From: Anaerolineaceae bacterium | Lineage (GTDB): Bacteria > Chloroflexota > Anaerolineae > JAAYZQ01 | DNA length: 15,679 bases | Reading direction: 5' to 3' | Assembly (NCBI GenBank): GCA_012514775.1 | Contig: JAAYZQ010000001.1 | Span: forward strand, 1-15,679 | In this document: piece after piece, positions 1-7,170 of the stretch | Layout of the letters: every line of letters begins with the position of its first letter | Numbering within the stretch: position 1 is the stretch's first letter | The notes under the pieces: model-generated | What the model was told of the DNA's origin: nothing | Databases searched by the model: none | The model's input: the letters and a program-made list of their open reading frames with translations, nothing else | Translations under genes and position numbers: made by a program

Positions 1-625
1 CCTGCTCGATGGGCTCCTCGACGGCTGCGGCCGGTGCTTCAGCCGGAGGCGCCGGTGCTTCGGCCGGAGCGGGCGGCTCCTCGACGGCGGCAGGCGCTTC
101 GGCGGCCGCCGGCTCCTCCACCGCCTCGGGCGGCAGCGGGGGCTGGGCCAGCGAAGCGCCGCAGTTCTGGCAAAAGACCTCGCCGGGCTCGACCGGGGCG
201 CCGCAGGCCGGGCAGGTCAGCCCGCCTTCGGCGGCGGGCGCTTCGGCCCCGGCCGGTGCGGCCTCGGCGGCCACCGGTGCGCCCTCGGCGGCCGGCGGTG
301 CGGCTTCAGCCGCCGGCGACTCGGCTTCGGCCTCCGGTGCCGGCGTGGGCACGGGCGCGTCCAGGGGCGACCCGCAGTAGTCGCAGAAAGCTTCGCCGGG
401 CACGTTGCCGGCACCGCAGGCCGGGCAGATGACGCTGCCGCTGCCCGGCGCGGGAGCTGCCTGGGGAGAAGAACCGGCCTCGGCCACCGGCGCGGGGGCC
501 GCCTGCGGCGCCTGGGGCGACTCGGGCCCCGGTACGGACTCGGTCACCGGCAGGCGCGCACCACACTGATCGCAGAAAATGGCTCCCTCGCTGGCCTGGT
601 TTCCGCAGTTTGGACAGGTTACCAT
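1..625 (-). CDS. Multi-zinc-ribbon, Pro/Ala/Glu-rich protein (C-terminus beyond the window)
   Basis: The first 208 residues are visible; the frame stays open through position 1, so the gene continues leftward. Three zinc ribbons of the type CPxCG...C-x2-CG occur at residues 4-21, 67-84 and 138-155, each with four cysteines spaced C-x2-C-x10-C-x2-C. They are joined by long linkers rich in Ala, Pro and Glu, probably disordered. No signal peptide or membrane segment is seen, so it is probably cytosolic. The ATG at 625 follows an AAGGAGG Shine-Dalgarno (complement of 634-640). It is the fourth gene of the left kinase cassette, 70 nt after the VWA gene. Its likely role is a metal-stabilised adaptor or interaction hub for the signalling proteins, but that is inference. 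The missing C-terminus could carry an FHA or other domain, by analogy with the FHA protein at the same place in the right cassette. Confidence 0.85.
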   Translation of the reverse strand, partial: MVTCPNCGNQASEGAIFCDQCGARLPVTESVPGPESPQAPQAAPAPVAEAGSSPQAAPAPGSGSVICPACGAGNVPGEAFCDYCGSPLDAPVPTPAPEAEAESPAAEAAPPAAEGAPVAAEAAPAGAEAPAAEGGLTCPACGAPVEPGEVFCQNCGASLAQPPLPPEAVEEPAAAEAPAAVEEPPAPAEAPAPPAEAPAAAVEEPIEQ

Positions 626-645
626 GAGTTAATCCTCCTTACTCA

Positions 646-659
646 CTTGAACGTTCAAG
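646..659. promoter_or_regulatory. 14-bp perfect palindrome, possible operator or mRNA hairpin
   Basis: CTTGAACGTTCAAG reads identically on both strands. It lies between the VWA stop and the Shine-Dalgarno of the multi-zinc-ribbon gene. TTGAACG-type dyads are known in operators of several TetR-family repressors, so it could bind a dimeric regulator. In RNA it could form a small hairpin just upstream of the ribosome-binding site. No regulator gene is visible nearby. Confidence 0.4.
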
Positions 660-695
660 CAGGCCGTGGCCCTCGCCCGTGCCTTTCCACTCGCG

Positions 696-1949
696 TTATG
701 GGGTCAACCGCTGGGTCAGCTTGCGCGTCTCGTAGCGCAGCTTCTTGGTCCCATGGGACGACATTTGCCCGCTTTTCTCCAGGTTCTCGGCCTCCTGCAG
801 GGCCGACTCGGCCAGCTCCTGCTCGCCCATCTCCAGGAGACGGGTGGCCGCCGCCCGCAGCTTCTCGCTGGCCCCCACGATGTTGCCGATCTTGGCCTCT
901 TCCAGGGCACGGGTCTGGAGCTTGAAGGCCGTCACCTTCTCGACGATGTTCATCACCTCCGCGTCGTACTCCCTGGCGCGGGTGGCGTCGGCGGTGAACT
1001 CGAGCACGATGTCCGACTTGACCTTTGCCCCGACGACTCCCAACCCCGGGACATCGTAGCTCACCTCCGCCTGGGCTACCCGGTACTGGCCGGCCGGTCG
1101 CGCGCCCACCAGCAGCTCTACCAGGAGGCTGCGGGACTGGCCCTTTTCCAGCTCTCCCAGGGTCACCTGCACGTCCCGGTCCGAGAGCGGCCGGTAGCCA
1201 AGGTTCGAGATCATGGGCAGCACCTGCCACACCTGGCGCGGGGTAATGCCGTTGGCCAGGCGCAGGATCAACTGCACGTTCTGCACCACCGTGTCCTGCA
1301 TGGTCTGCACGGCGCTCTGGAAGAAGCCCACGATCTTGGCCGGGGAGTCGATGAAATCCGCCACCCCGCCGCTGGCCTCCGCCACGTCGTCCAGCAGGTC
1401 TTCGTTCCAATCGTCCCCCAGGCCCAGGGCGTTGACGACGATGCCCTTTCCGCCCGCCTCTTTGCCTAGTTTCTTGCACTGCTTTTCGTCGCCAAAGGTC
1501 TGGCCGTCGGTGAGGAGCAGCATGCGGCTGATGCGATCGGAAGAGAGGGCCTTTTCCAGCTCTGCCAATCCCTGGCCCATCCCGCCGGAGATGGCCGTGC
1601 CCCCGCCGTCGCGGATGCGGTCGATCTTGTGCTTCAGGGCCTGCTTGTCGGTGACCGGCTGGCTCTCGGCGATGAGGTACTTGCGATCGCTAAAGGCGAC
1701 AATCGAAATGAGATCATCCGGGCCGAGGCGATCGACCACGAGCTTGGCGGCCGAGCGCAGGTTCTGGATCTTTTCGCCTTGCATGGAGCCGCTCTTGTCC
1801 AGTACCAGGGCGAGATTCAGCGGCATTTGCACGGCCTGCACCGCGGCGCTGGGCGCTGCCTCCACAAGCACGTACACCAGCTGCTGCGTGTTCATCACCG
1901 GCATGCTGGCCTTGTTTAACCGGCTGGTCAGGGTCACGTGATTGTTCAT
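696..1949 (-). CDS. VWA domain protein (417 aa), phospho-signalling cassette scaffold
   Basis: A von Willebrand factor A domain spans roughly residues 44-215. It has an intact metal-ion-dependent adhesion site: DxSxS at D51-S53-S55 (DKSGSM), the Thr of GGGTAIS at T118, and LLLTDGQT with D148. The C-terminal 200 residues hold a beta-rich segment (about 225-325) and a helical tail (about 328-400). Both are shared with the VWA part of the J-domain protein at 10012-11496, so the two are paralogues over almost their whole length. No signal peptide or membrane helix is seen, which argues for a cytosolic protein rather than a surface adhesin. The start at 1949 is set by an AAGGAGG Shine-Dalgarno (complement of 1956-1962). 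It lies 95 nt downstream of the PP2C gene. VWA proteins with a kinase and phosphatase are known from TerY-type triads; a scaffold or phospho-acceptor role here is inferred. Confidence 0.93.
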   Translation of the reverse strand: MNNHVTLTSRLNKASMPVMNTQQLVYVLVEAAPSAAVQAVQMPLNLALVLDKSGSMQGEKIQNLRSAAKLVVDRLGPDDLISIVAFSDRKYLIAESQPVTDKQALKHKIDRIRDGGGTAISGGMGQGLAELEKALSSDRISRMLLLTDGQTFGDEKQCKKLGKEAGGKGIVVNALGLGDDWNEDLLDDVAEASGGVADFIDSPAKIVGFFQSAVQTMQDTVVQNVQLILRLANGITPRQVWQVLPMISNLGYRPLSDRDVQVTLGELEKGQSRSLLVELLVGARPAGQYRVAQAEVSYDVPGLGVVGAKVKSDIVLEFTADATRAREYDAEVMNIVEKVTAFKLQTRALEEAKIGNIVGASEKLRAAATRLLEMGEQELAESALQEAENLEKSGQMSSHGTKKLRYETRKLTQRLTP

Positions 1950-2044
1950 ACCTTACCTCCTTCTGTCCCACTCTATACGTCCGTTCGGGTCCCCGGGTTG
2001 TCGCCGGGCAGCCCATCGCTGCCCCGGCGCGCCCGGGAGCGCCG

Positions 2045-3670
2045 TCAGGTGGCCTCCACCAACACGACGATAATGCTGATGTTGTCCTCGCCGCCGGCCA
2101 GGTTGGCGTGCTTGACCAATAGGTCGCAGGCCGCCTGGGGATCGGCTTCCTGGAGCATCACGTCGGCGATTCCCTCATTGCGAACCATCTCCCACAGCCC
2201 GTCGCTGCACACGATCAGCCGGTCGCCGGCCGCCAGGGGCAGGACCTCGGCGTCTATCTCCACGCTCGGCTTGTCGCCGATGCTCCGGTAGATGATGCTG
2301 CGATGAGGATGGCTGTAGATCTCTTCCGGCGCTGCCTGGCCGTTGGCGATCATGCTCGCCACCACCGAATGGTCGGTGGTAAGCTGCTCCAGCCCCTCGG
2401 CGTTCCAGCGGTAGGCCCGGCAATCGCCAACGTGGGCCACAAAGAGCCGCGCGTCGCGTATCAGGAGGGCTGTGAGCGTGGTGCCCATGTCGTTGCCCCG
2501 CTTCTGGCGCGCCAGGTAGACGGCGTCGTTGGCAGCCTCCACGCCCGACTGCAGCCGCAGCAGCAGATCCTCGTCGGGCGACAGGTCGCCCGCCAGCTCG
2601 GGCAGGACGATGCCCTTCATCACGTGCTCGGCCAGGACGCGAAGGGCGAGCTTGCTGGCCACCTCACCGCCCTCGTGGCCGCCCATCCCATCGGCCACGG
2701 CAAACAGGCCCAGGGACGCCGTACGCGCCTCGTAGCTGGGCGCCAACGCGATCGCCAGCAGGCTGTCTTCGTCCAGCTCGCGAACCCTGCCCGTGTCCGA
2801 GCGGTGCCCCACGACCAGGCGCAGGTCCGGCCCCAACGACGCGGCAGGAGCCGGCTCGGGGGCCGGCGGCTCGCTCACCAGGTAAAAGAGCCGGCCCTCG
2901 TGCTCCAGAAGGCCGCCCAACTGGACGCCCACCGGCAGATCGGGCTGCCCTTCCTCGCCGGCCACCTGTACCAGGCGCACCAGGGGCCGGGTTTGTAGGA
3001 CAGCGCCGCACTGGGAGCAGAATGCGTCCTTGGTCGAGTTGCCCTCGAAGCCGCACTGCCAACAGGCCTGCATATCCTCGGCCTCGTAGAGGATCTGCTG
3101 CGACTGCACATCCAGGGCCTCCACCAGGCGATAGCGGCCGGCAATCAGCGTGCCCGCCTCCACCGGCTCCAGGGGCTCGGCCTCCTCCCGCCAGAAGAGC
3201 TGCATGTCATCTTCCTCCGGCGCGGCTTCCTCCGGCACGTCCTCTTCCACGGCGCCCGGCTCGGCCGGCGCTTCGGCGGCCTCCGCCTCGGCCACAGGCT
3301 GTACGACGGGCTCCTCAAGGGGCTCCTTGTCCTGGACCTCGGGCTCTTCGGCGGGCTCTTCCAGCTCAGGGCCGGCCTCCGGCTCGCCCAGCTCGAACTC
3401 GGCCTCGGGCACCTCGGGCGGCGATTCCGCCTCGGGCTCCGGGACCGGCGGGGTCTCTTCCGGGCGGGCCGCTGCCGGCGGCTCTCCGGCCACAACTGCA
3501 GGCGGGGCCTCCCCGGGCACCGGCCCGTCGCCCTCCTCAGGCGAGAGGGGCTCCCCTTCGCTCACCTCGGCCGGAGGAGGCGTCTCGACGGCCGTCGCCA
3601 GCTCAAAGCCGCAGCGCCGGCAGAAGCGCGCCCCCTCTCGATTCTCTGCTCCACAAGCAGGACAGATCAT
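2045..3670 (-). CDS. Zinc ribbon / degenerate kinase-like segment / PP2C protein phosphatase (541 aa)
   Basis: The order is: N-terminal zinc ribbon (C3, C6, C17, C20), an acidic Pro/Glu-rich linker (about 28-155), a segment resembling a protein kinase N-lobe (about 172-267) with a second zinc ribbon inside it (C203, C206, C218, C221), and a PP2C phosphatase domain (about 284-538). PP2C motifs are clear: DED at 300-302, ADGMGGHEGG with D327, GTTLTALL, HVGDCRAY, CSDGLWE with D490, and GGEDNIS with D529. All expected metal-binding acidic residues are present, so it should dephosphorylate phospho-Ser/Thr. It probably reverses the kinase encoded just upstream. The ATG at 3670 starts exactly at the zinc ribbon and follows AGGAG (complement of 3678-3682, 7-nt spacing). 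The in-frame extension upstream has no recognisable domain. No membrane helix is seen. The kinase-like segment lacks the Gly-rich loop and the ATP-anchoring Lys, so it cannot be an active kinase. Confidence 0.92.
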   Translation of the reverse strand: MICPACGAENREGARFCRRCGFELATAVETPPPAEVSEGEPLSPEEGDGPVPGEAPPAVVAGEPPAAARPEETPPVPEPEAESPPEVPEAEFELGEPEAGPELEEPAEEPEVQDKEPLEEPVVQPVAEAEAAEAPAEPGAVEEDVPEEAAPEEDDMQLFWREEAEPLEPVEAGTLIAGRYRLVEALDVQSQQILYEAEDMQACWQCGFEGNSTKDAFCSQCGAVLQTRPLVRLVQVAGEEGQPDLPVGVQLGGLLEHEGRLFYLVSEPPAPEPAPAASLGPDLRLVVGHRSDTGRVRELDEDSLLAIALAPSYEARTASLGLFAVADGMGGHEGGEVASKLALRVLAEHVMKGIVLPELAGDLSPDEDLLLRLQSGVEAANDAVYLARQKRGNDMGTTLTALLIRDARLFVAHVGDCRAYRWNAEGLEQLTTDHSVVASMIANGQAAPEEIYSHPHRSIIYRSIGDKPSVEIDAEVLPLAAGDRLIVCSDGLWEMVRNEGIADVMLQEADPQAACDLLVKHANLAGGEDNISIIVVLVEAT

Positions 3671-3755
3671 ACTCCTTCTCCTATCTCCTTCTCCCGCGAG
3701 CCCGCGGCTCGTCGTGTCCCCCGCCACGGGTGCTGGAACGCCTCCGCCGGCCATA

Positions 3756-5186
3756 TCAGCGCAGCCAGAACTGGATGACGACCAGGCCAACCTTGATCCG
3801 GTCGCCGTTCCGCAGCAGGCGGGCGCGGTCGGGCACCAGGGGAATGCCGTTGACCGTTGTGCCGTTGCTGCTGCCAAGGTCGGTGATGAAATAGCCCGCC
3901 TGCCCCTTGGTGATGCGGGCGTGGCGGCGCGAAACGTAATCGCCGTCGTCGTAAAAGGTCATGTCAAAGTCGGGGCGGTAGCCCTCCGCCTCGCTGGCGC
4001 GGCCCAGCAGCATGGGGCTGCGGGCCACGGGCATCTCCCAGGCGGCGCGCACCGGCTCGATCACCCTCAGGATGGCCGGCCGCGGCGGGGCATAGGAATA
4101 GCCGCAGGCGCCGCAAAACCGGGCGTTTGCCCTGTTGGTCCGGCCACAGGATGGGCAAGCCTTGCCCGGCGCGGGCGCCGGCACGGGCCGGGCCGGCTGA
4201 GGCATGGGCCTGGCCGGGGCCACCGCCGGTTGCGCAGCCGCGGCCGGTAGTGCCGAGGGCGCCACCGATCGGGCGGGCAGCGTCGGCGCCATGGCCGGGT
4301 CCGGGGCCGCAACAGGCTGTGGTAGAGGCTGCGGTGCCACAGGCTGGGCCGGCGGGACGTAAGGCATGGGCAGGGCGTCCAGCAGGGCCTGGCGCATCTC
4401 CCGCGCCGACTGGAAGCGGCGGGCCCGATCGCGGGCCATGGCCTTCTCGATGATGCCGATGGTCTTGTTCGAGATGGCCCCGTTATAGTTGCCCAGCGGC
4501 AGGGGCTCTGACGGCAAGAAGGCCGGGGTGGGCGCCATGTTGGCCAGCAGGTGGTACATCGTCGCGCCCAGGGCATAGACGTCCGAGCGGGCGTCGGTCT
4601 GCCCCTTGCCCCATTGCTCGGGCGCGGCATAGTTTTCCGAGCCCATGGCCACGGTGTCGCGCTTCTTGCCGACCTTGTAGGTGCGGGCAATGCCAAAGTC
4701 GATGAGCTTGACCAGCCCGGTGTTGGTCACCATGACGTTGCTGGGCTTCATGTCGCGAAAGATGATGGGCGGTTGAAGGTTGTGCAGGTACTCCAGGGCC
4801 TCGCTGAGCTGGATGGCCCACTTGAGCACGTCGGTCTCGAGGAGGGGCGCGTTGGTCGACGTCAGGCGCTTTTCCAGCGACTCGCCCCAGATGAACTCCA
4901 TGACCAGGCAGGCGCGGCCCTGCTCCTCAAAAAAGTCCGCGATCTTTGGTATGTTGGGATGGTCCAGCTCGCGCAAGAGCCGCGACTCTTGCTGGAACAG
5001 GCTCTGGGCCACGGCCCGCTCGCTCCGGTCCTCGGTCTGCGGCCGCAGCTCTTTCAAGGCCCACAGCTTGCCGCTGCCCGGGGGCAGCTCTTCCACCTGG
5101 TAGACCCAGGCCATGCCGCCGCCTCCCACCAGGCGGACGATTCGGTATTGGTTCTTTAATACGGTGCCTATGGCCAAAGGTTGCAT
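3756..5186 (-). CDS. Ser/Thr protein kinase with zinc ribbon and FHA domain (476 aa)
   Basis: The kinase domain spans about residues 12-272: Gly-rich loop GGGGMAWVY (21-29), ATP-anchoring K45 in ALKEL, probable helix-C E67, catalytic loop FRDMKPSN with D145, K147 and N150, DFG with D163, and APE-type YAAPEQ. The usual HRD His is Phe. A Pro/Ala-rich linker (about 275-342) leads to a zinc ribbon (C344, C347, C358, C361) and a C-terminal FHA domain (about 373-476) with LLGR, SRRHA (419-423) and SSNGT (439-443), the phosphothreonine-binding signature. There is no membrane helix, unlike PASTA kinases, so it is cytosolic. The ATG at 5186 follows CGGAGA; an upstream in-frame ATG at 5240 has a weaker ribosome site and no extra domain. 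It is the first gene of the left cassette, with the PP2C gene 85 nt downstream. It probably phosphorylates cassette partners and docks through FHA; the substrates are unknown. Confidence 0.95.
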   Translation of the reverse strand: MQPLAIGTVLKNQYRIVRLVGGGGMAWVYQVEELPPGSGKLWALKELRPQTEDRSERAVAQSLFQQESRLLRELDHPNIPKIADFFEEQGRACLVMEFIWGESLEKRLTSTNAPLLETDVLKWAIQLSEALEYLHNLQPPIIFRDMKPSNVMVTNTGLVKLIDFGIARTYKVGKKRDTVAMGSENYAAPEQWGKGQTDARSDVYALGATMYHLLANMAPTPAFLPSEPLPLGNYNGAISNKTIGIIEKAMARDRARRFQSAREMRQALLDALPMPYVPPAQPVAPQPLPQPVAAPDPAMAPTLPARSVAPSALPAAAAQPAVAPARPMPQPARPVPAPAPGKACPSCGRTNRANARFCGACGYSYAPPRPAILRVIEPVRAAWEMPVARSPMLLGRASEAEGYRPDFDMTFYDDGDYVSRRHARITKGQAGYFITDLGSSNGTTVNGIPLVPDRARLLRNGDRIKVGLVVIQFWLR

Positions 5187-5371
5187 TACAATCTCCGTAA
5201 GCGTGCAGTGCGGCCATTGTAACCCACGAGGCTGTTCCATACCTGACGATGATGTCTCATCGCCTTGACAGTTGCAGTCAGGTGGCCGTGCGCCTCCATC
5301 GCCGCCGCGCCAGGCCGCCGGCCGTGGCGAGGGCACGGACAAAGGCAGCCCTGGCATAACCTCACCACAGC
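5187..5371 (-). other. Long 5' leader of the kinase-FHA cassette
   Basis: About 185 nt separate the predicted transcription start (near 5371) from the kinase ATG. It is GC-rich with no convincing ORF, no recognised riboswitch, and only short imperfect inverted repeats. It is long for a bacterial leader, so post-transcriptional control or a second, weaker promoter inside it is possible. Nothing definite is seen. Confidence 0.35.
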
Positions 5372-5377
5372 CGATTG

Positions 5378-5406
5378 ATTATAGCACGCTATCCAATTGC
5401 GGGCAA
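5378..5406 (-). promoter_or_regulatory. Sigma70-type promoter for the left kinase/PP2C/VWA/zinc-ribbon cassette
   Basis: On the minus strand, -35 TTGCCC (complement of 5401-5406), 17-nt spacer, and exact -10 TATAAT (complement of 5378-5383). It lies directly beyond the stop of the polyphosphate kinase gene, whose stop codon is 5409-5411. The cassette therefore has its own start of transcription instead of relying only on readthrough. Confidence 0.8.
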
Positions 5407-5408
5407 CC

Positions 5409-6209
5409 TCACACGATCTCGATCTCGCCGATCCCGGGCTCGGGGGGCGGATACTGCATGCCCAGCCCTTCCAGGGTGTTGACCAGCGCCTGCGAGACGA
5501 CGAGGTTCCGGTACCACTTGCGGTTGGCCGGCACGATGGTCCAAGGCGCCCAAGGCGTGCTGCAGCGGTTGATGGCGTCCTCGTAGGCCTGCATGTAGTC
5601 ATCCCACAGGCGGCGCTTGGCCACGTCCTCCTCCGAGAACTTCCACACCTTGTTGGGGTCCTGCCGGCGCGCCTCAAAGCGCTCCTTCTGCTCGTCCTTG
5701 GAGATGTGCAGGTAGAATTTCAGGATCACCGTCCCCGTGTCGGCCAGCAGCTTCTCGAAGTGGTTGATCTGCTCGTAGCGCTTGCTCCACACATCTTCGG
5801 GGGCCAGGTTCTCTACGCGGACGACGAGGACGTCCTCGTACTGCGACCGGTTAAAAATGCCGATCATTCCCCGTCGGGGCGCGGCCTTGTGGATGCGCCA
5901 CAAGAAGTCGTGATCCAGCTCCTCCTTGGTGGGCACCTTGAAACCGGTCACGTGGCAGCCCTGGGGGTTCACGCCGTGAAAGACGTGCTCGATGGTCCCG
6001 TCCTTGCCCGAGGCGTCCATGCCCTGGAGGACAATGAGTACCGCGTGTTTCCCCTCGGCCCACAGGACCTCCTGCAGCTCCAGGAGGCGCTTGGTGTTGC
6101 GCTTCAGCACCTTTTTTGCCGAGTCCTTGTCGTACTCTCCGGTGTCGTTCGGGTCATAGGCGGCCAGCCGGATGGGCTCGCCAGGCGTGACGACGTGCGG
6201 TTGAGCCAT
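5409..6209 (-). CDS. ppk2: PPK2-family polyphosphate kinase (polyphosphate:nucleotide phosphotransferase, 266 aa)
   Basis: Recognisable as a single-domain PPK2. It has Walker A-like GMDASGKDG (63-71), the VNPQG / VTGFKVPTKEEL region (80-98), FLWRIHKAAPRRG (102-114), FNRSQYEDVLVVRV as the Walker B region (119-132), and the lid with KFSEEDVAKR and PWTIVPANRKWYRN near the C-terminus. The family moves phosphate between inorganic polyphosphate and nucleotides. The preference for AMP or ADP (class I to III) cannot be set by eye, though the short single-domain form suits class I or III. The length is typical. The ATG at 6209 follows AGGAGG (complement of 6217-6222, 7-nt spacing). It has its own promoter about 30 nt upstream and sits between the two signalling cassettes. 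A functional link, such as supply of NTP or stress energy, is only suggested by position. Confidence 0.93.
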   Translation of the reverse strand: MAQPHVVTPGEPIRLAAYDPNDTGEYDKDSAKKVLKRNTKRLLELQEVLWAEGKHAVLIVLQGMDASGKDGTIEHVFHGVNPQGCHVTGFKVPTKEELDHDFLWRIHKAAPRRGMIGIFNRSQYEDVLVVRVENLAPEDVWSKRYEQINHFEKLLADTGTVILKFYLHISKDEQKERFEARRQDPNKVWKFSEEDVAKRRLWDDYMQAYEDAINRCSTPWAPWTIVPANRKWYRNLVVSQALVNTLEGLGMQYPPPEPGIGEIEIV

Positions 6210-6247
6210 GGTCCTTCCTCCTGCCCCTGTGCATTCAGATTGTGGCT

Positions 6248-6276
6248 ATTATACGCCCGAATGGGTGAGGAGGCAA
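6248..6276 (-). promoter_or_regulatory. Sigma70-type promoter for ppk2
   Basis: On the minus strand, -35 TTGCCT (complement of 6271-6276), 17-nt spacer, and exact -10 TATAAT (complement of 6248-6253). The predicted start near 6241 gives a leader of about 32 nt before the ppk2 ATG at 6209. The -35 closely matches that of the kinase cassette promoter (TTGCCC). Confidence 0.82.
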
Positions 6277-6321
6277 ACGGGGGAGGCCCGGGCTGTGAGG
6301 GGTTGGTCTGCATTCGCCCCC

Positions 6322-6360
6322 TGCACGCCCCGTAGGACAGGCCGGCGGCCCCACCGTGCA
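6322..6360. repeat. Interrupted inverted repeat after the SanA-like gene
   Basis: TGCACG (6322-6327) and CGTGCA (6355-6360) can pair around a 27-nt GC-rich loop, directly after the TAG stop of the DUF218 gene. There is no T-run on the minus strand after it, so an intrinsic terminator is doubtful. It may be chance. Confidence 0.25.
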
Positions 6361-6362
6361 GG

Positions 6363-7028
6363 CTACGGGACCTGATCCGAGCGCTGGCTCCAATCCACCG
6401 GGATGGGGTCTCCCAGGACGGGCTCCGGCTTGAGGAGCTCCAGGTCAAGCCAGGCGCGGGCCAGCGCCATCACCTCGCGCAGGTCGTACCACGCGGCGCG
6501 CACGTACGCCTGGCGGTCCGCGGCTAGGCCCACGACCTCCAGCCCCAGGCGATCGCACGTGTAGAGCGCCCGGGGCAGGTGAAAGTCCTGGGTCACCAGG
6601 ACGGCCCGCTCCACGCCAAAGATGGCCCCCGCCCGGTAGCAGCTATCGTACGTGCGCCGCCCCGCATAGTCCAGCACCAGGTCCTCGCGGGGCACCCCCC
6701 GTTCCTCGGCATAGGCAGCCATGGCCTCCGGCTCGTTATAGTCCGCGAACCGGTTGTCGCCAGTGAGGAGCAGCTTGTTCACCGTCCCGGCCTCGTAGAG
6801 GGCGATGGCCGCCTCCATGCGGTCGGCAAGGGCGTCGCTCAGGCGACCGCTGGGCCAGTAGCCGGCGCCAAAGACGATGGCCAGCGGCTGTGATGGCACG
6901 GCCGCCGCCTGGCTGTAGACGCGGCCGCGATACGTCCCTTCCACCCAGGCGCGCAGCCCGAGCGGCGCCAACAACAGGGCCAGGCCCAGGGCCACCAGGC
7001 ACAGAAGGAGCACCGCGAGCTTTTTCAA
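6363..7028 (-). CDS. SanA/YdcF-like DUF218 membrane protein (about 221 aa)
   Basis: An N-terminal membrane helix (about residues 4-25, Leu/Ala-rich after MKK) is followed by a DUF218 domain. Family hallmarks are visible: AIVFGAGYWPSGRLSDALADRM, the KLLLTGDN strand-turn, a glutamate-containing helix (EPEAMAAYAEERGV), the TYDSCYRAG segment, and VLVTQDFHLPRAL. SanA (vancomycin resistance at high temperature) and ElyC/YdcF belong to this family. They are linked to envelope integrity and undecaprenyl-carrier use, and the biochemical reaction is not settled. The proposed start is TTG at 7028, because the hydrophobic helix begins there and the upstream frame is low-quality sequence with no nearby ATG or GTG. 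The exact start is uncertain. The length is close to SanA. It is transcribed from the divergent promoter region at 7143-7193 with a leader of about 110 nt. Confidence 0.85.
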   Translation of the reverse strand: MKKLAVLLLCLVALGLALLLAPLGLRAWVEGTYRGRVYSQAAAVPSQPLAIVFGAGYWPSGRLSDALADRMEAAIALYEAGTVNKLLLTGDNRFADYNEPEAMAAYAEERGVPREDLVLDYAGRRTYDSCYRAGAIFGVERAVLVTQDFHLPRALYTCDRLGLEVVGLAADRQAYVRAAWYDLREVMALARAWLDLELLKPEPVLGDPIPVDWSQRSDQVP

Positions 7029-7142
7029 GCCGCGCCCCCGTTCCCCTCCGGCATGTTCGATCGTCGCCCGGCAGTTTTCATCCTCGGTCTCTCCTTGCGG
7101 CCCCGGACTCGGCCTCCGGGTCAGGGCCGTCGATCTCGACCT

Positions 7143-7170
7143 ATTATAACGAAAGTCGGCCGAGTTGCAA
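7143..7170 (-). promoter_or_regulatory. Sigma70-type promoter for the SanA-like gene (divergent, shared -35)
   Basis: On the minus strand, -35 TTGCAA (7165-7170, self-complementary), 16-nt spacer, and exact -10 TATAAT (complement of 7143-7148). The same TTGCAA hexamer serves the plus-strand promoter, so the two probably compete or are co-regulated. Confidence 0.68.

Noticed and set aside
3697..3711. GC-rich hairpin between the kinase-FHA and PP2C genes (CGAGCC / GGCTCG)
   Set aside because: A 6-bp stem without a following T-run on the minus strand does not make a convincing terminator. It lies inside what looks like one operon.
3671..3877. N-terminal extension of the zinc ribbon/PP2C protein
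   Set aside because: It would overlap the end of the upstream kinase gene and adds low-quality sequence. The ATG at 3670 has AGGAG motifs and starts at the zinc ribbon.
3150..4250. Long plus-strand open frame rich in Ser/Ala/Gly
   Set aside because: It lies antisense to the acidic linker of the PP2C protein and the FHA end of the kinase. The composition is that of a complementary strand, with no domain.
5187..5357. N-terminal extension of the kinase-FHA protein
   Set aside because: It extends into the leader with no domain. The ATG at 5186 has the better ribosome site, and the kinase domain begins soon after it.
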